Shown here: piece by piece, positions 15,098-23,717 of the stretch
Numbering within the stretch: the stretch's first letter is position 1
Layout of the letters: every line of letters begins with the position of its first letter
DNA from: an uncultured bacterium
Lineage (GTDB): Bacteria; Pseudomonadota; Alphaproteobacteria; Sphingomonadales; Sphingomonadaceae
Reading direction: 5' to 3'
Length of the DNA: 64,000 bases
Assembly: GCA_942636505.2 (NCBI GenBank)
Contig: CALOGB020000119.1
Coordinates: forward strand, 1-64,000
Notes under the pieces: generated by a model
What the model was told of the DNA's origin: nothing
The model's database searches: none
Seen by the model: the letters and a program-made list of their open reading frames with translations, nothing else
Translations under genes and position numbers: made by a program

Positions 15098-17775
15098 CAG
15101 AACTGTGCCCGCACGCCGAACAGGATAGTGCGGCCGTAATTGTTGATCTCGCCGAACTGGATTTCCTTGTCGTTGTAGCTGTAGCTATTGGCGTTGGCGA
15201 TGTTGATCGCCTCGACGCTGAAGGTGAGCGCGTTCGTGGCACGCACCGATATATTGCCGTCCAGCGTACCGAATGCGGCCACGAAGGTCGGCACCTGCGT
15301 GGTGCTGCCGACGCCCGACAGATATTTGTCGCGCCACGTATAGGAAATGCGCGCCGCCAGCGGTCCCTTGTCGTAGAAGCCGACCACGTTGAAGCTGTTC
15401 TTCGACAAGCCGATCAGCTGGTCCTTGATCGGGCGCGCACCCGCCGTGTAGTTCGCCTGCACCGACGTGTGGGTGTAGGACGCCTGGACGCCAAGCCCGT
15501 CGAATGGTGCGGGCAGGAACGTAAAGACCTGGTTGTACGCCGCTTCGGCGCCATAGACCTTGGCGCTGCCGCCGTTGACCTGCGTGCTGAGCAGCACCGT
15601 GCCGCGGCCTGGAATCTCGACGTTGATGTTCTGCGCGGTGATATAGTCGTCCATCGCCTTGTAGAACAGTGCGCCGGTGAGCGAGCCGGAGCGGTTGAAA
15701 TACCATTCGAGCGAGCCGTCATACTGGGTGGCGAGGAACGGCTGCAAGGCCGGGTTGCCACCGCTTGCCGTGGCCTGATCGGTCGAGACGGTGATCTGCG
15801 GTGCGCTCTGCGTGACGTTCGGCCGCGTCAGGACACGGCTGGCGGCAAGACGCCCGACCAGATCGCGGGTCAGTTCGGCGCGCAGATTGAAGCTCGGCAG
15901 CCAGTTGCTGAACGTCTGCGGGAAGCGTGCCGGGGTGACCACGTTACCCGCGGTCAGATTGCCGCTCGCTACCTGATCGGTGTGGACATAGCGCACGCCG
16001 ACATTGCCGGTGACCGCCACGCTGCCGACCGGAAACGCATAGTCTGCGCGAACATAACCGCCCGCGGTCTTTTCGGTGACGACATAGGAGGCGCGCAGGT
16101 CGCCCGCCGACAGCGGGCTGTTGGCGATCGCGTCGGTGAACAGCTTGTCGTAGAACACGCTGGTGATCGGCACGAGCCAGGTGCGCGGGATGTTGCCGCC
16201 GACGCCCGACAGGAAATCATCGAACGGAAGCTGCTCGAAACCGTTCGGCGCAAAGCTGGTAAGCGACGTGTTCGCCGCCGGGTTCACCGTGAAGTCGCGA
16301 CGGCTATAGTCTCGCTTGCGCCAGTGATATTCACCGCCAGCCGCGAGTTTGGTGATGAGGCCATCCATGTCGTGATCGACATCGAGCCGCCCGTAGGTGT
16401 CCCAGTCCTTGCTGTTCTTGGGCGCAATGTTGAACGGGTAGAGCGTGTAGCTGGCGGGATCCAGGACGTTGACCGGCGTGGAGATCGTCGGTGCGACCTT
16501 GTAGCCGCCCGACGAGTCATAGGTCAGCGGCGCGAAGAACTGGATCCGGCTGCGCACCGTGCCCTCGGCGTAGCTGGGGTGATAGCTATGCGCGAACGAC
16601 CAGTTGGCGTTGGCGACGACGTTCCAGCCCTCGGGGGTCCAGGCCTGCTTCAGGCCCACCGTGATCAGATCGTGGCGGTTGAGGCTGTATTCGCGCGTGC
16701 CCATGAAGCGCACGTCGTTGATCGTCGCCGCGACCACGCTATTGCCGTCGAGCTTGACCGAACCGGGCACCAGCACCGGCTTGTGACCGGCGACGCTGGC
16801 GTCGTCGGGATAGATGTCGAGGCCGTATTCGTCATAGGCGATGTCGAGCCGCGTCGCGAGCACGTCGAGCGTCGTCTCAAGCTCCGGGCTGGGTTTCCAC
16901 TGCGCCGAGATCATGCCCGACAGTCGCTTGCGATCCTCGGTCTCCACGGTCGGCCGAGTGCGCCCCGGCGTGTAGAACCCCTTCCCCAGCGCCGACGCGA
17001 ACTTATCGAGATACCAGCCGGTGTTGTAGGAGCGGTCGTTACGGACCTCCTTCCCCCAATATTGCGCGCCGGCGAGAATGCCGAAGGTGCCGTCGTCGGT
17101 CTTGGCGCTGATCAGCGCGGTGGCGTTGGGCTTCACCTTGTCGGTCAGCGTCGTGTAGGTGCCGCGCAGGTTCAGCGTGGTCTTGTTGCCGACGTCGAGC
17201 GGGCGGAACGTCTTCACGTCGATATTGCCGCCCAGCGCGCCCTCGGTCATGTCCGACGTCGGCGTCTTGACCACGTCGATCTGCGACACGAACTCGGCCG
17301 GCAGCATCTCGAAACGGAACTGGCGACCGTTGGCGCCGCCATTCTCGATGAGGTCGTTGATCGCCACCGGGCGTCCGTTGAGCAGCGTGCTCTGGAACTG
17401 CGGCCCGAGACCACGGACGCTGACGTACAGCCCCTCGCCGCGAGGGCGCGTGATGGTGACGCCTGGAATGAGCTGGAGTGCTTCCGCCACGTTCTGCGCG
17501 GGAAACTTGCCGATGTCGGTCGCGTTGATCGCGTCCACGCCGTAGCCTGCCTGCCGCTTGGTCTCGGTCGCCGCGGCGAGGCTTCGCGCGTAGGAACCGG
17601 TAACGACGATATCCCCTGTCGTGTCCGCGTCTGGAATGCCGACGGTTTCAGTGGCGCCGGTTTGCCCCGTGTTGGATGCGCTAGCGCTGGTCTGCGCGTT
17701 AGCCGATTGCGTTGCGCCCAGAGCCGCAAGCGTAAGCGGCAGCGTCGCCCTGAGCAGGCGCGAATGTTTCAACAT
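15097..17775 (-). CDS. TonB-dependent outer-membrane receptor
   Basis: 892 residues with a signal peptide (LPLTLAALGATQSANAQ), a TonB-box-like stretch (TGDIVVTGSYARS), a plug domain (NATDIGKFPAQNVAEAL, VRGLGPQFQSTLLNGRPV) and a 22-strand-type barrel ending in aromatic Phe (ILFGVRAQF). The IGKFPxQNVAEALQxxPGV plug type is common in the large receptor families of sphingomonads and Caulobacter. It heads an operon with a PI-PLC-like enzyme and an acid phosphatase, so its ligand may be an organophosphate such as an inositol phosphate. TGA and ATG share a base with the next gene. A possible -10 (TATAAT) lies about 75 bases upstream. Confidence 0.88.
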   Translation of the reverse strand: MLKHSRLLRATLPLTLAALGATQSANAQTSASASNTGQTGATETVGIPDADTTGDIVVTGSYARSLAAATETKRQAGYGVDAINATDIGKFPAQNVAEALQLIPGVTITRPRGEGLYVSVRGLGPQFQSTLLNGRPVAINDLIENGGANGRQFRFEMLPAEFVSQIDVVKTPTSDMTEGALGGNIDVKTFRPLDVGNKTTLNLRGTYTTLTDKVKPNATALISAKTDDGTFGILAGAQYWGKEVRNDRSYNTGWYLDKFASALGKGFYTPGRTRPTVETEDRKRLSGMISAQWKPSPELETTLDVLATRLDIAYDEYGLDIYPDDASVAGHKPVLVPGSVKLDGNSVVAATINDVRFMGTREYSLNRHDLITVGLKQAWTPEGWNVVANANWSFAHSYHPSYAEGTVRSRIQFFAPLTYDSSGGYKVAPTISTPVNVLDPASYTLYPFNIAPKNSKDWDTYGRLDVDHDMDGLITKLAAGGEYHWRKRDYSRRDFTVNPAANTSLTSFAPNGFEQLPFDDFLSGVGGNIPRTWLVPITSVFYDKLFTDAIANSPLSAGDLRASYVVTEKTAGGYVRADYAFPVGSVAVTGNVGVRYVHTDQVASGNLTAGNVVTPARFPQTFSNWLPSFNLRAELTRDLVGRLAASRVLTRPNVTQSAPQITVSTDQATASGGNPALQPFLATQYDGSLEWYFNRSGSLTGALFYKAMDDYITAQNINVEIPGRGTVLLSTQVNGGSAKVYGAEAAYNQVFTFLPAPFDGLGVQASYTHTSVQANYTAGARPIKDQLIGLSKNSFNVVGFYDKGPLAARISYTWRDKYLSGVGSTTQVPTFVAAFGTLDGNISVRATNALTFSVEAINIANANSYSYNDKEIQFGEINNYGRTILFGVRAQF

Positions 17776-17849
17776 GTCGAGTATTCTCCCCCGGACCGAC
17801 CGGTCCGAACGAGCGGGGCTCTAGGACGCGGATGTTGCGGGCTGGCGGC

Positions 17850-17855
17850 ATTATA
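17850..17855 (-). promoter_or_regulatory. Possible -10 element of TonB receptor operon
   Basis: On the minus strand the bases read TATAAT, about 75 bases before the receptor ATG. Just upstream of it (17863-17873) is an 11-base near-palindrome, ACCGTAACGGT. No clear -35 hexamer is visible at 16-18 bases, so the site is tentative and may need an activator. Confidence 0.3.
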
Positions 17856-18140
17856 GTTTCACTACCGTTACGGTTCTGCTCCCGACGTGTTGCATGACGA
17901 TTTTTAGACGCGCCTGCGGACACCGGAGCCGCCCAGCCGACGCTATGGTCACAAGGGTTTGATGAGCACGCATATTTTCGTGCGAAGGTTTGGCGATGCC
18001 ACTGAACGAGACCAGGGACATGGCTGACGTAGCAGCCTCAGTTCCGGTCGCCACATCGCGAGGCCCCTGCGTTTGATATAAATCTTTTTCCGGTTGATCA
18101 GGCGATTCCATAGCCAAACGACTTGAAATATTATCGTCAC

Positions 18141-18161
18141 GGATCCGTCAGGACGGATTCC
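18141..18161. repeat. Inverted repeat upstream of cellulose operon
   Basis: GGATCCGTC (18141-18149), a two-base spacer and GACGGATTCC (18152-18161) are complementary with a single extra T. It sits about 200 bases before the first bcs gene and about 370 before the receptor gene on the other strand, in AT-rich DNA. With no gene ending here it is more likely an operator than a terminator. Confidence 0.4.
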
Positions 18162-18358
18162 AGTTTATTCAGCCGCGGCTCGCTATAATTTTGCCTTCAC
18201 TAAAATGAATCAGGCCGCTATTTCCGTTTATCTCTTTGAGAATTAGCAATATTATCAAACAGGAAAACCAGCTTTATAGTAAATTGGAAATAAGTGACCG
18301 CCAATATTAACCTATTGATGTAAGATTTAGGCGAGGGTTCGGAAACAAGGAGTTCCCG

Positions 18359-18652
18359 ATGCGACCCGATGCCAAGGCACTATTAGCGAGACTGGGACAG
18401 CGCGATTTCCAGTATCGCCAGTTCGCCGACCCAATTGCCGACGTCGAGCCGTGGCCGTTGTTTGCGGCATTGCTGGAGGATGAGCGCGTCGTCGGTCGCG
18501 CGGAACGTACGACGGAGGAAAGGGCACCCGCCAAGAACTTCCTGAGCGATTACGATGACTTGTCGGTACGCGGCGAGCCCGGTCAGCGCCAGGGGGGCAG
18601 CCTGCGTGCGTTCCTGTCCGGCCTTTCCGACGACCATACGGAGCGCCGTTGA
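18359..18652 (+). CDS. BcsR/BcsP-like small cellulose-operon protein
   Basis: 97 residues, no membrane segment. The N-terminal half (DFQYRQF, then PWPLFAALLED) resembles the conserved part of BcsR-type proteins, which carry a Y-x-D/F stretch followed by WPLL. The C-terminal half is polar. BcsR/BcsP proteins are regulatory partners of BcsQ, and this gene directly precedes bcsQ with stop and start sharing a base. The ATG follows a strong AAGGAG site. The name rests on position and short motif likeness only. Confidence 0.6.
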   Translation: MRPDAKALLARLGQRDFQYRQFADPIADVEPWPLFAALLEDERVVGRAERTTEERAPAKNFLSDYDDLSVRGEPGQRQGGSLRAFLSGLSDDHTERR

Positions 18653-19368
18653 TGCCATTGATCCTGTGCCATTCACCGGTCGGCGGCGTCGGAACCACGT
18701 TCCTGACCGCGCGTCTCGCGCTTGGCCTCGCCGCGCGGGGGCACGACGTCTCCGCGATCGATTTTACGCACGCCGACGCGTTGAAGCTGTTCTTCGGGAT
18801 GCTCCCCGCGCAGGAAATCCCGGCGATGACCGATGCCACGACCGAAGGCATCGTCGTCGACGGCGTCGAGTTGCTGTCGGGCTATGCTGCCGTCCAGAGC
18901 GGCGCGTTCGGGCGCCTGATCGCGCGGTCGGGCACGTCGCCGTTCGATAGCGCGCGGATCGTGATCGCCGATGTCGCCTCCGCGGATCTAGCGCTGAAGA
19001 CCAGCCTGTTGCCGCACGCCGCGCTGCATCTGTGCACGCTCGTGCCGCAACCAACATCGCTCGCGGCGTTGGCGAAGGTCCAGCCGGGTACGCCGACGAT
19101 CGACCTCGAACAGACCGTGTTCGTGCTCAATCAGGTCGACGACACGCGAAAACTGTCGCGCCATTCGCAGATCTTCCTGCGCGCGCTGTTCGGAGACAAT
19201 CTGATCGCGACGGTGCGCCGCGACGAGGCGGTCAATGAGGCATTGGCGTCGTTCCAGCCGATCGCGCGCTACGCCAAGCAGAGCGTCGTGCTCCCCGATC
19301 TTGCTGCGATGACCATCGCGATCGAGGCGCGATGCGGCCTCGTCGCCGCCACGGAGCCGGCAGAATGA
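18652..19368 (+). CDS. bcsQ: BcsQ, ParA/MinD-like ATPase of cellulose operon
   Basis: 238 residues with a P-loop of the MinD/BcsQ type that is deviant (SPVGGVGTT in place of KGGxGKT; the usual signature lysine is missing). Other features are DVSAIDFTHAD (switch I region), RIVIADVAS (Walker B-like) and VFVLNQVDD. BcsQ proteins help place or assemble the cellulose synthase at the inner membrane. A TTG three bases upstream is in frame, but the ATG shares a base with the previous stop and is the likelier start. The stop overlaps the ATG of bcsAB. Loss of the P-loop lysine suggests weak or no ATP hydrolysis. Confidence 0.85.
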   Translation: MPLILCHSPVGGVGTTFLTARLALGLAARGHDVSAIDFTHADALKLFFGMLPAQEIPAMTDATTEGIVVDGVELLSGYAAVQSGAFGRLIARSGTSPFDSARIVIADVASADLALKTSLLPHAALHLCTLVPQPTSLAALAKVQPGTPTIDLEQTVFVLNQVDDTRKLSRHSQIFLRALFGDNLIATVRRDEAVNEALASFQPIARYAKQSVVLPDLAAMTIAIEARCGLVAATEPAE

Positions 19369-22300
19369 CGCGCGGATCGCTCCGCAAGGCATTTCGCGCC
19401 GATACGCTCGGCATCGTCGTCGCGGCGCTGTTGACGCTGGTGGTCGTCACCGTCCCACTCGACCTCAAGTCGCAGTGGATCTTCGCGGGCGTATCGATCC
19501 TGGGCGCGATCGTGCTCGGCCGGTCTAAGTCGCGCCGCGGGACGCTGGTGCTCGCCTTGCTGTCGCTGGTCGTATCGACGCGCTATCTGTTCTGGCGGAC
19601 CACCGCGACGCTCGAGTTCGAAAGCGCGCTGGGCACGGTGCTCGGCATGGGACTGTACCTCGCCGAGCTCTACGCGTGGGTCATCCTCGCGCTCGGCGTG
19701 CTCCAGACCGCGTGGCCGCTCGATCGCCAGTCGGTCGAGCCGGAGGGCGAGCCGCACGAATGGCCGACCGTCGACGTCTATATCCCGACCTACAACGAAA
19801 GCCTGGAGATCGTCCGGACGACCGTGCTCGCGGCGCTCGACATGGATTATCCGCGCGATCGCTATCACGTCTACCTTCTCGACGACGGTCGCCGGCCTGA
19901 ATTCCGGGCGTTCGCGCGATCGGTTGGCTGCGGCTACATCACGCGCGCCGATAACAACCATGCGAAGGCGGGCAACCTCAACGCAGCGATGTCGAATACC
20001 GAGGGCTCGCTGATCGCGATCTTCGACTGCGATCACGTGCCGACGCGCGCGTTCCTGCAGATGACGGTCGGCTGGTTCCAGCGAGACAAGAAACTCGCGC
20101 TCGTCCAGACGCCGCATCACTTCTATTCGCCCGATCCGGTCCAGCGCAACTTGGGCTCGGTCCGCGACCTGCCGGGCGAGGGCGACCTGTTCTACGGCGC
20201 GGTCCAGCGCGGCAACGACCTGTGGGACGCCGCTTTCTTCTGCGGATCGTGTGCGATCATCCGTCGCGAGGCGCTTGCCGACACCAACGGGTTCGCGTTC
20301 GAGACCGTCACGGAGGATGCGCATACCGCACTGCGCCTGCAACGGATGGGCTGGTCGACCGCGTATCTCGGCATCCGGCTGTCGGCAGGGCTCGCGACCG
20401 AGCGACTGGTGCTGCACATCGGCCAGCGCATCCGCTGGGCACGCGGGATGACGCAGATCCTGCGTATCGACAATCCACTGTTCGGTCGCGGCCTCAGCCT
20501 GCAGCAGCGGTTTTGTTACTTGAACGCGATGCTGCATTTCCAGTTTCCGCTGCCGCGCATCGCCTTCCTGACCAGCCCACTGGCGTATCTTATCCTTGGC
20601 GAGAACATCATCCACGCTTCCGCGGGCATGATCTTCGCCTACGCCGCCGCGCATCTCTATTGCGCACAGGTTTCGGGCGGGCGGTTGCAGGGCGGCGATC
20701 GTCGGCCGTTCTGGGGCGAAGTGTACGAGACGATCCTCGCATTCCACCTCGTCAGGCCGACCGTCGTCACGCTGTTCCGGCCGCACGGTGGCAAGTTCAA
20801 CGTCACCGACAAGGGCTCGCTGCTCGACAAGACGCATTTCGACACCGCGACAGCGCGCCCGCATCTGATCTGCATCGGGCTGGTGCTGTTCGGCATCGCG
20901 TTCGGGTGCGTCAAATATTTCTTCTTCGCGCATCTGTTCAACATCCAGGGCGATACGCTGGTGCTGAACACGGTGTGGGCGGTCTTCAGCCTCGTCATCC
21001 TGCTCGCGGCCGTATCGGTCGCGCGCGAGACGCGACAGGTCCGCGAATATATCCGCATCCCCGTCCAGTTGCCGGCGACGCTCTATTTCGCCGACGGCCA
21101 CGTCGTCGATGCGGAGACGATCGATCTGTCGATGGGCGGGCTTGCGATCACCGCGCCACCCGGCGTTACGCTCGCCGACCGCGAGGTCACGCACGTCGCG
21201 CTGCCGATGGGTGACGAAATCCTCACGCTCCCCGTCCAGACGCAACGCGTCGACAAGAACATGGCCACCATGCGGTTTCTGGAACTCGACATGCTTCAAT
21301 TACGTCAACTCGTCCGCGCCGTCATGGGGCGCAACGATGCCTGGGAACCGGAGGCGCCACGCGCTCCGATCTCGACGCTTCGGTCGCTCCGCGACATCCT
21401 GGTCGTCGATCTCGTCACGCTGAAGCGTCTGCTCGGCTTCAATCGCGCCGAACGCCGCCGCGAGCGCACCCGGCTGAAGGCCGCGACCGCAGCGCTGGCC
21501 GCCGCCGCGTTGGTGATGAGCGTCGGCCTGCCGCAGCCGGTCACGGCTCAGGCGCCCACCGTACCGGTGTCCGCGCCCGAAGCACCGGGCGGTATCCGCC
21601 AGGAGCGTCTCACGCTGCGCGACCTGCGTATCCGCAGCGCGATCCGCCTTGCCGGCACGCGCGGTGAGATCGCGATCCCGTTCGGCCTTCGCAGCAACGA
21701 GGTCGTCACGGCTGCTAACCTGACGCTGGCGCTCGCCTGGTCGCCGGCATTACTGCCCGACCTGAGCCAGTTCGTCGTGATCCTGAACGGCGAAGTCGTC
21801 CGCACGGTTCGGCTCGCGCCCGACGGTGCCGGTGGCCAGCAACTCACCATGGCGGTCAATCCCGCGCTGTTCCTGCCGGGCGACAACCAGCTCAACCTGC
21901 GCCTGATCGGGCACTACACGCGGGATTGCGAGGATCCGTTCCACAGCTCGCTTTGGGCGAACGTCAGCAATACGCGCTCGGCGCTCGACCTGACGATCCA
22001 GCGCCTGCCGCTCGGGCCGGACCTTGCACGGCTGCCGTCGCCATTCTTCGATCGCGCCGACAATCTGCCGCTCAACCTCCCGTTCGTGTTCGGTGCGGCG
22101 CCGTCGAATGGCGAGCTCGAGGCCGCGGCCAGCGTCGCATCCTGGTTCGGACGGCTAGCCAGCTATCGCGGGTTCGCGTTCAAGCCGAGCTATGGCCGCA
22201 TCCCGCGCGGCAACGCGATCGTGTTCCTGCGTCCCGGTATGCGCGTCGGCAACTACGTTCCGACGATCACCGGGCCATCGGCACAGGTAATCCGCAATCC

Positions 22301-23717
22301 GTTCGACGGCTTCGGCCAGCTGCTGCTGGTGATGGGCCGCGATGAGCGCGAACTGAAGCTCGCCGCCGCCGCGCTCGCTACGGGCCGCGGTACGATCGGT
22401 GGCGCCGCGGCGTCGTTCGACGGCGTCCGCATCCCGACCTATGCGCGCTACGCCGCACCCCGCTGGCTTCGCTCGGACCGTGCGGTGAAGCTCGGTGAGA
22501 TCATGGACCCACGCGCCCTGCAGGGCGTCGGCCTGCCGCCGGGCCCGCTGACTGCCGCCTTCCGCACCGCGCCTGACCTGTTCTTTTGGCCGCGTGGCGG
22601 GGCATCGCTCGACCTGCGCTATCGCTATCCGTCGGCGACATGGCTCGACCGGCGCGCGTCGCGGCTCGATATCTCGATCAACAACCAGTATCTGCGGACG
22701 CTCCCGCTCGCCGGCGCGGCCTGGTGGAAGGCGCTGATCGGCGGCCAGGACGGCGCATCGTCAAGCCAGGCAAGGGCCAAGGTCGAACTGCCGAACTACA
22801 ATCTGTTCGGCCAGAACGAGTTGATCTTCGATTACAACCTGATCCTCGGCACCAAGAAGAAGTGCGAGGGCACGCTGCCCGAGAACGTCCATGTCGCGAT
22901 CGACCCGGACAGCGCGATCGACCTGACGCACGCCTATCATGCGCAGCGGATGCCGAGCCTCGCGACGTTCGCGAACGCAGGCTATCCGTTCACGATCAGC
23001 CCCGACTTGGCCGAGACCGTCGTCGTCGTCCCCGCCTCGCCCGACCTGGGTATCGTCGAGGCGTTCCTGGCAATGATGGGCCGCTTCGGCGACTCGACCG
23101 GTGCCGCGACGACGGGCGTTACCGTCACGCAGGCCTCGGACGGCGACCGGTTGGAAGGCCATGACGTGCTGGTCATCGGTATCCCACGGACCGCCGGCGC
23201 GACCGCGCTGTTCGCCGGTGCGCCTGTGCGGATCGAGAATGGCAGACTGCGCGTGGTCGAACGCAATCCAATCGAACGCGTCTTCGGGCTGATCTCGCCC
23301 TATGGCGCGAGCGACGTCGGCGAGACCAACGCGTTCCTGACCACCGCCGAACGTTTCGACGGCTTCGTCAGCTTCCGCTCGCCCTATAATGCGGCTCGGA
23401 CGGTGGTGGCGGTGATGAGCACCAATACCGCAGACCTGCCCGAACTGGTCCAGGGTCTCGCCGAACAGCGGATCAACGCGCAGGTCCAGGGTGACCTGTC
23501 GGTGACCAATGGCGAAGGCATGCGCAGCTTTGCGGTGGGCCAGACCTATTGGTCGGGATCGCTGCCGGTGTGGATGCGGATCGGCTGGTGGTTCAGCGAG
23601 CGGCCGTTGCTGATGGCGCTCAGCGGGCTGTTGATCGCGCTGCTGCTGGCAGGGCCGCTGTACCTGCTGCTGGTGCGCCAGCAACGTCGCCGGCTCGGGT
23701 CGGAGGACGCGGCATGA
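19365..23717 (+). CDS. bcsA: Cellulose synthase, fused BcsA-BcsB
   Basis: 1450 residues. The BcsA part has N-terminal helices, then the GT2 core YIPTYNES, LDDG (172-175), DCD (221-223), TED (316-318) and QRIRW (354-358), further helices, and a C-terminal PilZ domain with REYIR (560-564) and DLSMGG (587-592), the c-di-GMP-binding pair. Near residue 720-745 a second hydrophobic, signal-like stretch ends PQPVTAQA. After it comes the periplasmic BcsB (two jelly-roll/flavodoxin repeats, RDCEDPFHSS) and a final membrane anchor. Such fusions occur in Komagataeibacter, where the product is processed; the internal segment makes this plausible here. It would polymerise UDP-glucose to beta-1,4-glucan under c-di-GMP control. 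ATGA overlaps on both sides. Confidence 0.95.
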   Translation: MTRGSLRKAFRADTLGIVVAALLTLVVVTVPLDLKSQWIFAGVSILGAIVLGRSKSRRGTLVLALLSLVVSTRYLFWRTTATLEFESALGTVLGMGLYLAELYAWVILALGVLQTAWPLDRQSVEPEGEPHEWPTVDVYIPTYNESLEIVRTTVLAALDMDYPRDRYHVYLLDDGRRPEFRAFARSVGCGYITRADNNHAKAGNLNAAMSNTEGSLIAIFDCDHVPTRAFLQMTVGWFQRDKKLALVQTPHHFYSPDPVQRNLGSVRDLPGEGDLFYGAVQRGNDLWDAAFFCGSCAIIRREALADTNGFAFETVTEDAHTALRLQRMGWSTAYLGIRLSAGLATERLVLHIGQRIRWARGMTQILRIDNPLFGRGLSLQQRFCYLNAMLHFQFPLPRIAFLTSPLAYLILGENIIHASAGMIFAYAAAHLYCAQVSGGRLQGGDRRPFWGEVYETILAFHLVRPTVVTLFRPHGGKFNVTDKGSLLDKTHFDTATARPHLICIGLVLFGIAFGCVKYFFFAHLFNIQGDTLVLNTVWAVFSLVILLAAVSVARETRQVREYIRIPVQLPATLYFADGHVVDAETIDLSMGGLAITAPPGVTLADREVTHVALPMGDEILTLPVQTQRVDKNMATMRFLELDMLQLRQLVRAVMGRNDAWEPEAPRAPISTLRSLRDILVVDLVTLKRLLGFNRAERRRERTRLKAATAALAAAALVMSVGLPQPVTAQAPTVPVSAPEAPGGIRQERLTLRDLRIRSAIRLAGTRGEIAIPFGLRSNEVVTAANLTLALAWSPALLPDLSQFVVILNGEVVRTVRLAPDGAGGQQLTMAVNPALFLPGDNQLNLRLIGHYTRDCEDPFHSSLWANVSNTRSALDLTIQRLPLGPDLARLPSPFFDRADNLPLNLPFVFGAAPSNGELEAAASVASWFGRLASYRGFAFKPSYGRIPRGNAIVFLRPGMRVGNYVPTITGPSAQVIRNPFDGFGQLLLVMGRDERELKLAAAALATGRGTIGGAAASFDGVRIPTYARYAAPRWLRSDRAVKLGEIMDPRALQGVGLPPGPLTAAFRTAPDLFFWPRGGASLDLRYRYPSATWLDRRASRLDISINNQYLRTLPLAGAAWWKALIGGQDGASSSQARAKVELPNYNLFGQNELIFDYNLILGTKKKCEGTLPENVHVAIDPDSAIDLTHAYHAQRMPSLATFANAGYPFTISPDLAETVVVVPASPDLGIVEAFLAMMGRFGDSTGAATTGVTVTQASDGDRLEGHDVLVIGIPRTAGATALFAGAPVRIENGRLRVVERNPIERVFGLISPYGASDVGETNAFLTTAERFDGFVSFRSPYNAARTVVAVMSTNTADLPELVQGLAEQRINAQVQGDLSVTNGEGMRSFAVGQTYWSGSLPVWMRIGWWFSERPLLMALSGLLIALLLAGPLYLLLVRQQRRRLGSEDAA

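Larger units (their letters stand above)
17776..18358. other. Divergent intergenic region between receptor operon and bcs operon
   Basis: About 580 bases, clearly AT-richer than the flanks in 18060-18340. It must hold the promoters of the minus-strand receptor operon and of the plus-strand cellulose operon. It includes an inverted repeat at 18141-18161 and a strong AAGGAG ribosome site just before 18359. No reading frame here resembles protein. Confidence 0.55.

Noticed and set aside
15469-17856. 795-residue plus-strand frame opposite the TonB receptor
   Set aside because: Antisense shadow with no domain; the receptor frame has signal peptide, plug and barrel.
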